A DNA stretch of 64,000 nt from Oceanibaculum nanhaiense (GCF_002148795.1 NZ_MPOB01000009.1:1-64000), one strand, 5' to 3'. Shown: positions 28,577 through 38,867, numbered from the stretch's first letter. Notes: generated by a model not told the origin, from the letters alone. Numbers and translations are program-made.

Positions 28577-29099
28577 GGCAGGCTTGCCGGCTGAGCGGGA
28601 AATGCAGGCCGGCCTCGGCAAGCTCTGCTGCGAGATCGTGGCCCAGCCGTGCCGTCACAGCGGCGGCGGCAGGGCGCAGAAAAGACCGGCAGAGCAGGGC
28701 AGGGGCGAACTGCTCGCCCGCCTGACTGTAGCGCAGCAGATCGAGCAGCCGGGCCTCGTCGTCGCTGACCGGCCGGCTGCAGGCTGGCCATAAGCGGATC
28801 GGCCGGATCGCGCCATGCGCCAGCGACAGCATGAACAGTTCCAGCCGGCGCAGCGCCTGGGGCTGGTGCAGCCGGCGGAACGCCCCTTCCAGCGCATGGT
28901 CCACCGGCTGTCCACGCCGGCCATCGACCCAGAGCCGCATCGCCCAAAGGGCGAATTGTTCCGCGAAGGGAAGATCGAGACGGTCGCGCTGGCAATCGCG
29001 GATATCGACCGGCGCCAGGGACCGTTCGCGCGCATTGGGCCCGGTCGGGGCGGTAGCTGTCGCGGCGGCTGCGGTCTGTTCCGGTTCCACGCCTGTCAT
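28569..29099 (-). CDS. Uncharacterised protein behind a Fur-like box
   Basis: Function unknown. The 176-residue, mainly helical product begins MTGVEPEQTAAAAT with a low-complexity N-terminus. The conserved core starts at FALWAMRLWVDGRRG and ends AAELAEAGLHFP, colinear with the downstream paralogue; shared features are LW-x-x-R-x-WV, a central Cys, V-x-x-DE-x-x-LLDL and the closing AGLHFP/AGIHLP. A site resembling a Fur box lies about 26 bases before the start codon, suggesting iron-dependent expression of the pair. It is divergent from nothing on the other side; 29100-29284 holds only this control region and a terminator. Confidence 0.68.
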   Translation of the reverse strand: MTGVEPEQTAAAATATAPTGPNARERSLAPVDIRDCQRDRLDLPFAEQFALWAMRLWVDGRRGQPVDHALEGAFRRLHQPQALRRLELFMLSLAHGAIRPIRLWPACSRPVSDDEARLLDLLRYSQAGEQFAPALLCRSFLRPAAAAVTARLGHDLAAELAEAGLHFPLSRQACHV

Positions 29100-29124
29100 A
29101 TCCCTGTCCCGTCCATTTATTAAT

Positions 29125-29143
29125 GCAAGTGATAGTCATTCTT
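29125..29143 (-). promoter_or_regulatory. Fur-box-like operator
   Basis: The plus strand reads GCAAGTGATAGTCATTCTT, which agrees with the Fur consensus GATAATGATAATCATTATC at 13 of 19 positions and at 10 of 11 in the core TGATAATCATT. It lies in an A+T-rich stretch 26 bases upstream of the minus-strand gene starting at 29099, a normal repressor position. Confidence 0.55.
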
Positions 29144-29231
29144 ATTTATGGCAGGAATGAGGTCAAGCATGATGGCGGCCGGGGATTCGACAAAAGGCGA
29201 ATCTCTTGTGCTAACTAACTATGATAAAAAG

Positions 29232-29261
29232 AAAAACGCCCTCCGCAAGGGAGGGCGTTTT
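29232..29261 (-). terminator. Rho-independent terminator after the CoxM-like gene
   Basis: Stem CGCCCTCC (29237-29244) and GGAGGGCG (29250-29257) with loop GCAAG, flanked by A5 on one side and T4 on the other, so it can work in both directions. It sits 24 bases beyond the stop of the minus-strand FAD-subunit gene and ends the molybdenum-hydroxylase operon. Confidence 0.88.
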
Positions 29262-29284
29262 ACCATCAAACTGTTAGTCCGGGA

Positions 29285-30082
<798 letters not shown>

Positions 30083-30107
30083 GATGACGTCCTCGTCTAA
30101 TGCAGGC

Positions 30108-32489
30108 TTACTCGGCGGCCAACGGTGGGCGGGCGGATTGGATCGCCTGCCACACCTTGTCGGGCGTGGCGGGCATGGAGATATCGGTGATGCCGAGCGG
30201 GGTGAGCGCGTCGATCACCGCATTGATAACGGCAGGCGGAGAGCCGATGGCGCCAACCTCGCCACACCCCTTCACCCCCAGCGGGTTATCGGGGGCCGGC
30301 ACATTATGGGTGTCGAGTGTGAAGTTGGGCAGATTATCGGCGCGCGGCATGGTGTAGTCCATGTAGGAGCCGGTCAGCAACTGGCCCTGCTCGTCATAGA
30401 CGCACTTCTCCAGCAGCGCCTGGCCGATGCCCTGGGCGAGTCCGCCATGCACCTGGCCCTCGACGATCATCGGGTTGATGACCCGGCCGAAATCGTCCAC
30501 GGCGGTGAATTTCACCACCTCGGTAACACCGGTATCGGGATCGATCTCGACCTCGCACAGATGCGCCCCGCCGGGATAGGAGAAGTTCAGCGGGTCGAAG
30601 AAGGCGGTCTCCTCCAGCCCCGGCTCCAGCTCGGTGATCGGGTAGTTGTGCGGCACATAGGCAGCCAGCGAGATTTCGCCGAACGCTTTCTTGCGGTCGG
30701 TGCCGGCCACCTTGAACTCGCCATCCTCGAAGACGATGTCGGCCTCCGCCGCCTCCAGCAGATGGGCCGCAATCTTCCGGGCCTTGGTGATCACCTTGTC
30801 GAGCGCCTTGTCGATGGCCACGCCGCCGACTGCCAGCGAGCGCGAGCCATAGGTGCCCATGCCGAACGGAATTTTCGCCGTGTCGCCATGCACCACATCG
30901 ACATTCTCGATGGGAATGCCCAGCTTCTCGGCGACCAGCTGTGCGAAGGTCGTCTCATGCCCCTGGCCATGGCTGTGCGTGCCGGTGAACACCGTCACGC
31001 TGCCGGTCGGATGCACGCGCACCTGCCCGCATTCGTAGAGGCCGGCGCGTGCGCCCAGCGACCCGACAACGGCAGAGGGGGCGATGCCGCAGGCCTCGAC
31101 ATAGGTGGAAAAGCCGATGCCGCGATATTTGCCGCGCGACGCGGCTTCCTTGCGGCGCGCTTCGAAGCCGGCATAGTCGGCCAGTTTCAGTGCCTTATCC
31201 AGGCAGCCGCCGGGGTCGCCGGAGTCGTACACGAGCGCGACCGGGGTCTGGTAGGGGAATTCCTCGCGCTTGATGAAGTTGCGCCGGCGCAGCTCCGCCT
31301 GGTCCAGCCCCATCTCGCGCGCCGCCTGGCTGACGATGCGCTCCAGCAGATAGGTCGCCTCCGGTCGCCCGGCGCCACGATAGGCGTCCACCGGCACGGT
31401 GTGGGTGAAGGCCGCCTTCACATTGGCGAAGATCTTCGGCGTGGTGTACACGCCGGCCAGCAGCGTGGCGTAGAGATAGGTTGGCACGCAGGGCGCGAAG
31501 GTGGAGAGATAGGCACCCATATTGGCGATGGTCTCGACCTTCAGGGCCAGGAACTTGCCATCCTTGTCCATCGCCAGATGCGCGGTCGTCGCATGGTCGC
31601 GGCCATGCGCATCGGTCATGAAGCTCTCCGAGCGCTCGGCGGTCCATTTGATCGGCCGGTGCACCTTGGCGGATGCCCAGGTGACGATGGCCTCCTCGGC
31701 ATAATGGTAGATCTTCGAGCCGAAGCCGCCGCCGACATCCGGCGCCACGACGCGCAGCCGGTGCTCCGGTATCTGCAGAACGAAGGCGCCCATCAGCAGC
31801 CGGATGACATGCGGGTTCTGGCTGGTGGTATAGAGCGTGTAATCGCCAGTCGAGCGGTCATATTCGCCGACCGCCGCGCGCGGCTCCATCGCGTTCGGCA
31901 CCAGCCGGTTGTTCACCAGCTCGATCTTCGTGACATGGTGCGCGGCCTTGAGGGCGGCATCCACCTCGGCCTCGTCGCCGATGATCCAGTCGTAGCAGAG
32001 ATTGCCCGGCGCCTCGTCCCAGACCTGGGGCGCATTGGGGTCCAGCGCCTTCTTCGGGTTGGCGATGGCGCTCAGCGGTTCGTAATCGACCTCGATCAGC
32101 TCGGCGGCGTCCTTGGCCTGGGACCGGCTTTCGGCGATCACCACGGCGACCTGGTCGCCGACATGGCGTACCCGATCCACCACCAGCGGCGGATGGCCGG
32201 GTTCCTTCATCGGCTCGCCGTCGCGCGAATGGATCTGCCAGCCGCAGGGCAGGCCGCCGACATTGTCGGCCGCCATGTCCTTGCCGGTGAACACCGCGAC
32301 GACGCCGGGGGCGGCTTCCGCCCGTGAGGTGTCGATCTTGCGGATTTTGGCATGCGCGTAGGGCGAACGCAGAATATAGGCGTGGGTCTGGCCGGGGCGG
32401 TTGATGTCGTCGGTGTAATTGCCCCGACCGGTCAGGAAACGCTGGTCCTCCTTGCGGCGGACCGAGGCACCGATGCCATTAGCAGACAT
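30108..32489 (-). CDS. Molybdenum hydroxylase large subunit, form II CODH-like
   Basis: Molybdopterin cytosine dinucleotide-binding catalytic subunit of an aerobic carbon-monoxide-dehydrogenase-type enzyme, 793 residues. Domain order is typical: N-terminal alpha/beta hammerhead, then molybdopterin-binding domains with [16 protein letters not shown] and the C-terminal catalytic-glutamate region [11 protein letters not shown]. The active-site loop reads AYRGAGR (369-375), the form II signature, not AYRCSFR of true CO-oxidising form I. The real substrate may therefore be another aldehyde, purine or small carbon compound. It is transcribed with the small and FAD subunits. Confidence 0.92.
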   Translation of the reverse strand: MSANGIGASVRRKEDQRFLTGRGNYTDDINRPGQTHAYILRSPYAHAKIRKIDTSRAEAAPGVVAVFTGKDMAADNVGGLPCGWQIHSRDGEPMKEPGHPPLVVDRVRHVGDQVAVVIAESRSQAKDAAELIEVDYEPLSAIANPKKALDPNAPQVWDEAPGNLCYDWIIGDEAEVDAALKAAHHVTKIELVNNRLVPNAMEPRAAVGEYDRSTGDYTLYTTSQNPHVIRLLMGAFVLQIPEHRLRVVAPDVGGGFGSKIYHYAEEAIVTWASAKVHRPIKWTAERSESFMTDAHGRDHATTAHLAMDKDGKFLALKVETIANMGAYLSTFAPCVPTYLYATLLAGVYTTPKIFANVKAAFTHTVPVDAYRGAGRPEATYLLERIVSQAAREMGLDQAELRRRNFIKREEFPYQTPVALVYDSGDPGGCLDKALKLADYAGFEARRKEAASRGKYRGIGFSTYVEACGIAPSAVVGSLGARAGLYECGQVRVHPTGSVTVFTGTHSHGQGHETTFAQLVAEKLGIPIENVDVVHGDTAKIPFGMGTYGSRSLAVGGVAIDKALDKVITKARKIAAHLLEAAEADIVFEDGEFKVAGTDRKKAFGEISLAAYVPHNYPITELEPGLEETAFFDPLNFSYPGGAHLCEVEIDPDTGVTEVVKFTAVDDFGRVINPMIVEGQVHGGLAQGIGQALLEKCVYDEQGQLLTGSYMDYTMPRADNLPNFTLDTHNVPAPDNPLGVKGCGEVGAIGSPPAVINAVIDALTPLGITDISMPATPDKVWQAIQSARPPLAAE

Positions 32490-32613
32490 GTTCTTCCTCC
32501 CTTTTGGCTGCCCGCACCGGAATAGGGCGGGTGGCGCAGGAACTGCCCGGTTTTCCGGGAACTGTCCGCCGGCGTTTTTGCCGGTTCTTGACTTCCTTGC
32601 TTTATTGGATTCG

Positions 32614-33087
<474 letters not shown>

Positions 33088-33243
33088 ACGAACCTCCCAG
33101 TGTTCGGTATTTCGATGTGTGGCGGTCTTGCGGTCGCCGCAAGCCGCCCTTGAACTTCATGATTAATATTACTCTCCCGCGCGGCACAACCAAGGTCAAG
33201 CAGCGGTTGCATGACAAGGCGATGTTGCGGGGGAGAAGTGACC

Positions 33244-33918
33244 TCAGCCCGCGAAGAAGGCGACGAGGGCGACGATGGCGGCGGCGAGCGACACCAGGAT
33301 CATCGGCGGCACGCCATGCTCGTAGGACGGCACGGGTGCCGGCGCTTCTGCTGCGGTTGGCGCGTGGTGCGGTGCCGGTGCAGTTGTCTGGGCTGTGGCT
33401 TGCGGCGTCGGAGCAGCCGGTGCAGCCGTCTCGGCCGGGGTTGCAACAGCAGCAGCCGGAGCCTCGATGGGGGCGGGACCGGCGACAACCTCGGAGAATT
33501 TCTCGAAAAACTCGCCGGACAGTTTCTTCGCCGTCGAATCGATCAGGCGGGAACCGATCTGCGCCAGCTTGCCGCCGACATTGGCGGTGACCGTGTAATG
33601 CAGGATGGTTGCGTTGGGGCCATCCTCTTCCAGCCGCACCTTGGCGCCGCCTTTGGCGAAGCCGGCGGCGCCGCCCTTGCCCTCGCCGCTGATGGTATAG
33701 CTTTCGGGCGGGTTCAGCTCGGACAGCGTGACCTCGCCACCAAAGGTGGCACTGACCGGGCCGACCTTGGCCTTCACCTTGGCGCTGAACTTGTCATCGC
33801 CATGCTTTTCGATGGACTGGCAGCCGGGAATCGCCTGGCCCAGGATGTCCGGATTGTTCAGTGCCTCCCAGACCTTCTGGCGCGGTGCGGGAATACGTTG
33901 TTCGCCCGTGAGCTCCAT
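33244..33918 (-). CDS. CoxG-like SRPBCC protein with C-terminal membrane anchor
   Basis: Carbon monoxide dehydrogenase subunit G family. In 224 residues: a START/SRPBCC domain (about 1-148, beginning MELTGEQRIPAPRQKVWEAL), a long Ala/Pro/Thr-rich linker (about 150-195) and one C-terminal membrane segment (about 205-223). CoxG proteins are thought to tether the oxidoreductase to the cytoplasmic membrane, and recent work suggests quinone delivery. The start at 33918 is chosen because the conserved domain begins there; a longer frame to 33993 has no recognisable sequence. It lies upstream of the CoxS-like gene on the same strand. Confidence 0.88.
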   Translation of the reverse strand: MELTGEQRIPAPRQKVWEALNNPDILGQAIPGCQSIEKHGDDKFSAKVKAKVGPVSATFGGEVTLSELNPPESYTISGEGKGGAAGFAKGGAKVRLEEDGPNATILHYTVTANVGGKLAQIGSRLIDSTAKKLSGEFFEKFSEVVAGPAPIEAPAAAVATPAETAAPAAPTPQATAQTTAPAPHHAPTAAEAPAPVPSYEHGVPPMILVSLAAAIVALVAFFAG

Positions 33919-34057
33919 GTCGCTCTCTCTCGCTATCGGCTTCGGCTGTGCCACCCCCGGCGCAGTGCGCCAGGGACGGCGTTTCGCCCGCAACCTTAGT
34001 CGAGCGTCCGGAGGGGGGCAAGCACGCCCCGGCCCCTATCCGGTGTGCGGCGGTATA

Positions 34058-35005
34058 TTAGTAAGGCAGTTCCACCGCGTAGCTGGAGACCGGCTTGATC
34101 TCCCTGATCAGCTTGGCGTCGAACAGGAACCGGGCAAACCGGTCATAGCGCGCATTGTCCATCGCCGCCGGCCGATGGGCGAAGCGGGCCAGTGTGTCGA
34201 ACCAGGCGCGGCGGTTCAGCTCGTCATCCAGTTCCGGCCGCTTGGCACGGAATGTGTCCCAGGTTTCCTGCGGATGGTTGATGAGATACTGCGTGCCCTT
34301 CTCGACGGCGGTCAGGAACCGGCGCAGGCGCGGATCGCTAATGCTGTCCCTGTGCGCGACATAGATCAGCTGGTCGAAGGGCGGTACGCCATGTTCCTCG
34401 ATGAAGAAGGGACGGCCCTTCTTGCCGATGAGGTCCATCTGGGTCAGTTCGAAATTCCGGTAGGCGCCGACCACCGCATCGACCTTGCCGGAAGCCAGCG
34501 AGGGCGAGAGCGAGAAGTTCACGTTCACCAGCGTAATGTCGTCCAGCGTCAGCCCGACCGAGCGCAGCACCGCGCCGAGAACGGCTTCCTCCGTGCCGCT
34601 GACCGAGAAACCGACGGTCTTGCCCTTCAGGTCGGCAACGGTTTTGACCGGACCGTCGGCCAGGGTGAGGATCGTGGAGAGCGGCGTGGCCACCAGCGTG
34701 CCGATGCGCACCAGCGGCAGGCCCTGGTCGGCCTGCAGATGCAGCTGCGGCTGGTAGGAGATGGCAATCTCCGCGCGCTTCGCCGCGACCAGCTTCGGCG
34801 GGTCGTTCGGGTCGGCTGGTGCGATCAGCTCAATCTCCAGATTTTCATCGGCAAAATAACCCTGGTCGAGTGCCACGAACAGCGGCGCATGGTCGGGGTT
34901 TATGAACCAGTCGAGCAGCACCGTCAGCTTGTCGGCGGCATGGGCCTGCATCGGTAGCGCGACGATAGCTGCAAAAGCGAGCGAACGCAAAAGCTTGCGG
35001 ATCAT
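34058..35005 (-). CDS. thiY: Thiamine-precursor (HMP) ABC transporter substrate-binding protein ThiY
   Basis: Periplasmic binding protein of the NMT1/THI5-like family, 315 residues. A cleavable signal peptide (about 1-23, ending AHA) precedes the binding domain, which starts DKLTVLLDWFINPDHAPLFVA. The family includes ThiY, which binds N-formyl-4-amino-5-aminomethyl-2-methylpyrimidine or hydroxymethylpyrimidine. The TPP riboswitch in front of the upstream thiX gene supports a thiamine-pathway substrate. The gene starts 20 bases after thiX. The matching ATPase (ThiZ) gene is not in this cluster. Confidence 0.88.
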   Translation of the reverse strand: MIRKLLRSLAFAAIVALPMQAHAADKLTVLLDWFINPDHAPLFVALDQGYFADENLEIELIAPADPNDPPKLVAAKRAEIAISYQPQLHLQADQGLPLVRIGTLVATPLSTILTLADGPVKTVADLKGKTVGFSVSGTEEAVLGAVLRSVGLTLDDITLVNVNFSLSPSLASGKVDAVVGAYRNFELTQMDLIGKKGRPFFIEEHGVPPFDQLIYVAHRDSISDPRLRRFLTAVEKGTQYLINHPQETWDTFRAKRPELDDELNRRAWFDTLARFAHRPAAMDNARYDRFARFLFDAKLIREIKPVSSYAVELPY

Positions 35006-35025
35006 TCCTTATATCCTATCGAGGG

Positions 35026-35826
35026 TTATCTGAGGTCCGAATGATCGGTCTCCGGCTGCCAGTGCAGGATGCGCCGGCTGGCCAGGTCGATCGTGAAATA
35101 GAGGGTGATGGCCATCGCCGCCAGCACCAGCAGCGCGGCGAACATCAGGTCGATCTGCAGCCGGGCATTGGCGTGCAGCATCAGGTAACCGAGGCCGGCG
35201 CTGGACCCCACCCATTCGCCGACGACCGCGCCGATCGGGGCGACGGCGGCGGCGATGCGCAACCCGGCGGCAAGGCCGGGCAGGGCGGCCGGCACGCGCA
35301 CCCGCCAGATCAGCCGCCAGCCATGGCAGCCCAGCGTGCGGGCGCTGTCGATCCAGGCCCGGTCGGTGCGGCGCAAGCCATCATGGAAGGCGGCGGTTAC
35401 CGGGAAAAAGATGATGAGGGCCGCCATCGCCACCTTGGAGGCCAGGCCATAGCCCAGCCACAGCACCAGAATCGGCGCCAGCGCGAAGACCGGGATCGCC
35501 TGGCTGACCACCAGCACCGGCATCAGCCAGCGCCGGACCTCGCCGGACAGTGCCATAACCAGCGCCGTGGAGACGCCCAGCGACACGCCCAGCAGCAGCC
35601 CGACGACGATTTCCGTCAGGGTTACGCCAGCATGGGGCAGGATGATGTTGCCGCGCTGTATCAGGGCGTCATAGACATCGGCCGGGCCGGGCAGCAGGAA
35701 GGATTCGATGCCGGTCAGCGACACCAGCGCCTGCCAGGCCAGCAGCAGGCCGGCCAGCGTCACGGCGGGGCGGAACAGCATCCAGCCCAGGGCGCGCATA
35801 TATCGGAAAAAGAGTGTGCCGTGCAT
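35026..35826 (-). CDS. thiX: Thiamine-precursor ABC transporter permease ThiX
   Basis: Membrane permease of a BPD-type ABC importer, 266 residues, about six membrane segments. The cytoplasmic EAA-like loop is ARTLGCHGWRLIWRVRVPAALPGL around residue 165. The ATG at 35826 lies just after the 3' end of a TPP riboswitch, so its ribosome binding site (GGGAAGAGG) is probably sequestered when thiamine pyrophosphate is abundant. It is followed closely by thiY. An ABC ATPase must be supplied from elsewhere. Confidence 0.9.
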   Translation of the reverse strand: MHGTLFFRYMRALGWMLFRPAVTLAGLLLAWQALVSLTGIESFLLPGPADVYDALIQRGNIILPHAGVTLTEIVVGLLLGVSLGVSTALVMALSGEVRRWLMPVLVVSQAIPVFALAPILVLWLGYGLASKVAMAALIIFFPVTAAFHDGLRRTDRAWIDSARTLGCHGWRLIWRVRVPAALPGLAAGLRIAAAVAPIGAVVGEWVGSSAGLGYLMLHANARLQIDLMFAALLVLAAMAITLYFTIDLASRRILHWQPETDHSDLR

Positions 35827-35829
35827 GTC

Positions 35830-35932
35830 CTCTTCCCTACGCCCGTGCTAACGGGATCAGGTTCTTGGGGTCGTCGCATCCCCGCGTGGGAGGCGACCTC
35901 TCAGCCTTATGGCTCCCCCGAGGTCGGCGCGA
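35830..35932 (-). ncRNA. TPP riboswitch (THI element)
   Basis: Read on the minus strand, the element contains GGGGGAGCC, the conserved GGCTGAGAGG of the pyrimidine-sensing arm, and ACCTGATCCCGTTAG followed by GCACGGGCGTAGGGAA of the pyrophosphate-sensing arm. These match the thi-box consensus closely. It ends about four to six bases from the thiX start codon, indicating control of translation initiation of thiXY by thiamine pyrophosphate. Confidence 0.93.
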
Positions 35933-35991
35933 ACTATGGCACAGGCATTCCGTCATGCAAGGGGCGATCTGCGCATGCCACGATTGACCGC

Positions 35992-37140
35992 ATGCGGTCG
36001 GCGACGTACCTGAAGCTCATGCTTGAAAAGCCGATCCTTCTGGGCAGCGACATCTACCGGCACTCGATCTATGGCCGGAAGCATCCGCTGTCGATCCCGC
36101 GCGTCGCGGCGGTGCTGGATATGATCCGGGCGCTGGGCTGGTTCGATGCGGGACGTTACCGTGCCGTCGAACCGGCGACGCGCGAACAGCTCGTCCGCTT
36201 CCACGCGCCCGATTATGTCGATGCGATCATCCGGGCGGAGGAAACACGGACCGTCCCGCCGGAGGATCAGGAGCGCTACAATATCGGGCGCAACGGCAAC
36301 CCGGTCTTCGCCGAGATTTTCCGCCGGCCCGCCACCTCCTGCGCTGCCTCCATCCTGGCCGCCGGGCTGCTGAAGGAGGGCGGGGTGGTGCATAATCCGG
36401 CGGGCGGTACGCATCACGGCCGGCCCGACCGGGCCAGCGGATTCTGCTATTTCAACGATGCGGTCCTGGCGATCCTTACCTTTCTGGATCAAGGGCTTGA
36501 GCGCATTCTCTACATCGATCTCGACGCCCATCACGGCGACGGGGTGCAGGACGCCTTCCATGACGAGGAGAGGGTGCTGACGATCTCGATCCACGAGCAG
36601 GGTCGCTGGCCGCGCACCGGCGCTCTGGATGACCGGGCTGGTGGCATGGCGCGCAACATCCCGGTGCCCGAAGGCTTCAACGACGATGAACTGGCTTATC
36701 TGGTGGGCGAGGCGCTGCTGCCGACGGCGCAGCGCTTCCGGCCGCAGGCCATTGTGCTGCAATGCGGCTGCGACGGGCTGGAGGATGATCCGCAAAGCCG
36801 GCTGTCGCTGTCCAACCGGGCGATCTGGGGCGCCGTGGAGACGCTGCACCGGATGGCGCCGCGCGCCCTGGTGCTCGGCGGCGGCGGCTATAATCCCTGG
36901 GCGGTGGTGCGCTGCTGGGCCGGCATCTGGGGCGTGCTGAACGGCCACCCCCTGAACGGACAGGCTCTTGACGATCCGCTGCCAATGCCGGCGCAATCGC
37001 TGCTGCGGGAGATTGTCTGGAACCACAGCCGGGGGCGCACTCCGCCGGAACACTGGTTCACCACGCTGGCGGACGATCCGCGCCCCGGTCCGGTGCGGCC
37101 GGAAATCCGGGCGGCGGCCAGGGCAATTCTGGAGGATTAA
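35992..37140 (+). CDS. Histone-deacetylase-family (AcuC/acetylpolyamine-type) hydrolase
   Basis: Zn-dependent deacetylase of the arginase/deacetylase fold, 382 residues. Metal and catalytic motifs are GGTHHGRPDRASGFCYFND, with tandem histidines, then IDLDAHHGDGVQDAF and GGGGYN, supplying the Zn ligands and the catalytic Tyr. Bacterial members include AcuC and acetylpolyamine hydrolases; substrate is not determined. An open frame extends far upstream through the antisense of thiX and the riboswitch and is not credible. The ATG at 35992 or one at 36019 (MLEKPILLG) could be the true start; neither has a strong ribosome binding site. Confidence 0.88.
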   Translation: MRSATYLKLMLEKPILLGSDIYRHSIYGRKHPLSIPRVAAVLDMIRALGWFDAGRYRAVEPATREQLVRFHAPDYVDAIIRAEETRTVPPEDQERYNIGRNGNPVFAEIFRRPATSCAASILAAGLLKEGGVVHNPAGGTHHGRPDRASGFCYFNDAVLAILTFLDQGLERILYIDLDAHHGDGVQDAFHDEERVLTISIHEQGRWPRTGALDDRAGGMARNIPVPEGFNDDELAYLVGEALLPTAQRFRPQAIVLQCGCDGLEDDPQSRLSLSNRAIWGAVETLHRMAPRALVLGGGGYNPWAVVRCWAGIWGVLNGHPLNGQALDDPLPMPAQSLLREIVWNHSRGRTPPEHWFTTLADDPRPGPVRPEIRAAARAILED

Positions 37141-37149
37141 GGTTTGGGA

Positions 37150-37617
37150 ATGCGGAAATTATTCTCTCTGGTGCCGGCTCTGGCGCTGCTGCTGGCCTTC
37201 TGGACCGGCAATGCCACCGCGCAGGGGGCTGCAAGCTTCGAGCGCAGCGGCCTGATCATCGAAACGGCGCAGGGCCAGCAGCACCGGTTCGATATCGAAC
37301 TGGCGGTGACACCGGCGCAGCAGGCGCAGGGGCTGATGTATCGCCAGCGGATGGCACCCGATGCCGGCATGCTGTTCCTCTATGACCGGCCGCAGAGTGT
37401 CGCCATGTGGATGAAGAACACGCTGATCCCGCTGGACATGCTCTTCATCGACACGAAGGGGCGGATCACCGGCATCGAGGAACGCACCGTGCCGTTCTCG
37501 ACCCAGACCATCGAGTCGCCGGGCCTCGCCAGCGCCGTGCTGGAACTGAACGCCGGCACCACGGAGCGCCTCGGCATCCGCGTCGGCGACCGGCTGGTGC
37601 ATCCGGCGTTTCAGTAA
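37150..37617 (+). CDS. DUF192-family exported protein
   Basis: A 155-residue secreted protein. The signal peptide spans about 1-25 (basic start, LVPALALLLAF core, cut near ATAQ). The mature DUF192 domain includes QGLMYRQRMAPDAGMLFLYD and MWMKNTLIPLDMLFID, and ends with VLELNAGTTERLGIRVGD. The function of DUF192 is not established. ATG 37150 is chosen with AAGG upstream; a TTG two codons earlier is possible. It begins ten bases after the deacetylase stop and is probably cotranscribed. Confidence 0.88.
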   Translation: MRKLFSLVPALALLLAFWTGNATAQGAASFERSGLIIETAQGQQHRFDIELAVTPAQQAQGLMYRQRMAPDAGMLFLYDRPQSVAMWMKNTLIPLDMLFIDTKGRITGIEERTVPFSTQTIESPGLASAVLELNAGTTERLGIRVGDRLVHPAFQ

Positions 37618-37631
37618 ACCTACCGCTTGCC

Positions 37632-38294
37632 TTACCGCTTCCGGGCCAGCGTCAGCCCGTCGCCGATGGGGATCATCGCCGGGGTGACGCGCTCGTCCTT
37701 GGCGATCTTCGCGTTCAGCGCCCGGATGGCGAGCGTGTCCTCATCCTGCTTCGCCGAATTGATGACGGAGCCGCCCCACAGCACATTGTCCACGCCGATC
37801 AGCCCGCCGGGCCGCAGCAGGGTCAGGGCCGCCTCGTAATAGCGTTCGTAATTGCCCTTGTCGGCATCGATGAAGGCGAAGTCGAAGCTGCCGGCCTGGC
37901 CGTCGGCGATCAGCGCCTCCAGCGTCTCGGTCGCCGGGGCAATGCGCAGGTCGATCTTGTGGTCGAGGCCGGCCTCCTGCCAGTAGCGCCGGCCGATCCC
38001 GGTCCATTCCGCATTGACGTCGCAGCAGATCAGCGTACCGTCGGCGGGCAGCGCCATGGCCACGCACAGCGCGCTGTAGCCGGTGAAGGTGCCAACCTCC
38101 AGGCAGCGCTTCGCGCCGGTCAGCTCGACCAGCAGGCGCATCAGCTGGCCCTGTTCCGGGGAGATCTGCATGCCGCCGGCCGGCAGGCTGGCGGTTTCCT
38201 CGCGCAGCCGGGCCAGCAGGGCGGACTCGCGCACGCTGGACCCAATCAGATAGGCGCGCAAATCCTCGGTCATTCCGGTTGTGGTGCGGGACAT
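37632..38294 (-). CDS. SAM-dependent O-methyltransferase (caffeoyl-CoA OMT-like)
   Basis: Class I methyltransferase of 220 residues. The SAM motif I is CLEVGTFTGYSALCVAMAL, the metal/active-site segment is FAFIDADKGNYERYYEAAL, and GGLIGVDNVLWGGSV follows, all diagnostic of the cation-dependent caffeoyl-CoA/catechol O-methyltransferase group. Substrate is unknown; bacterial members methylate small phenolics. The start at 38294 has AAGGAA at proper distance; an earlier ATG at 38327 does not. Convergent with the DUF192 gene. Confidence 0.9.
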   Translation of the reverse strand: MSRTTTGMTEDLRAYLIGSSVRESALLARLREETASLPAGGMQISPEQGQLMRLLVELTGAKRCLEVGTFTGYSALCVAMALPADGTLICCDVNAEWTGIGRRYWQEAGLDHKIDLRIAPATETLEALIADGQAGSFDFAFIDADKGNYERYYEAALTLLRPGGLIGVDNVLWGGSVINSAKQDEDTLAIRALNAKIAKDERVTPAMIPIGDGLTLARKR

Positions 38295-38410
38295 GGTCTG
38301 TTCCTTGAGAATCGTTCGCTGCGACAAACCTACCGCCCCGATTGCCGGGAGGGAAGATGCGCAATATCCTGCTTGCGCCGCCTGCCTTAAATCCCTAGTT
38401 TCCGGGCATT

Positions 38411-38487
38411 CGGGGTGTAGCGCAGCCTGGTAGCGCGCCTGCTTTGGGAGCAGGATGTCGGCGGTTCGAATCCGTCCACCCCGACCA
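38411..38487 (+). tRNA. tRNA-Pro (TGG)
   Basis: A 77-base cloverleaf. Acceptor CGGGGTG pairs with the 3' strand CACCCCG, the anticodon loop is CTTTGGGAG with anticodon TGG, and the T arm is GGCGGTTCGAATCCGTC. The discriminator A is followed by an encoded CCA end (38485-38487). Confidence 0.95.
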
Positions 38488-38525
38488 GTTTAAGGCCGGG
38501 CTATTCGCGAGTGAGGGGAAAGACG

Positions 38526-38831
38526 ATGTTGGCGCGCATCTATCAGCCGAGCAAGACCGCCATGCAGTCGGGCCGCGCGGGCACGCACCGCTGGGTCCTG
38601 GATTATGCGCCGGTGACGCCGCGCCGGCCGGAGCCGCTGATGGGCTGGGTCTCTTCGGGGGACACGATGAACCAGGTGCGGCTGCGCTTCGCGACGAAGG
38701 AGGAGGCCATCGCCTACGCCCAGAAGGAGGGCCTCCAGTTCGTCGTCGAGGAGCCGAAGGTGCGGACCATCAAGCCGAAGGCCTATGCCGACAATTTCGC
38801 CACCAACCGCATGCAGGCCTGGACGCACTGA
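38526..38831 (+). CDS. NADH-ubiquinone oxidoreductase accessory subunit (NDUFS4/18 kDa-like)
   Basis: ETC complex I subunit conserved region, homologous to mitochondrial NDUFS4. In 101 residues it shows ARIYQPSKTAMQSG, HRWVLDY and LMGWVSSGDTMNQVRLRF, then the AIAYAQKEG helix. In alphaproteobacteria this extra subunit joins the 14 core Nuo subunits and stabilises the NADH-dehydrogenase arm. The ATG at 38526 follows GAGGGGAAAG. The gene stands alone between two tRNA genes, away from any nuo operon in the window. Confidence 0.92.
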   Translation: MLARIYQPSKTAMQSGRAGTHRWVLDYAPVTPRRPEPLMGWVSSGDTMNQVRLRFATKEEAIAYAQKEGLQFVVEEPKVRTIKPKAYADNFATNRMQAWTH

Positions 38832-38867
38832 GGCGCCGCAGGCCCGCAAGCTTCAGTATCCGGATAT

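Noticed and set aside
35041-35991. Upstream extension of the deacetylase frame
   Set aside because: Runs antisense through thiX and the TPP riboswitch and is Gln/His/Arg-rich without domain features.
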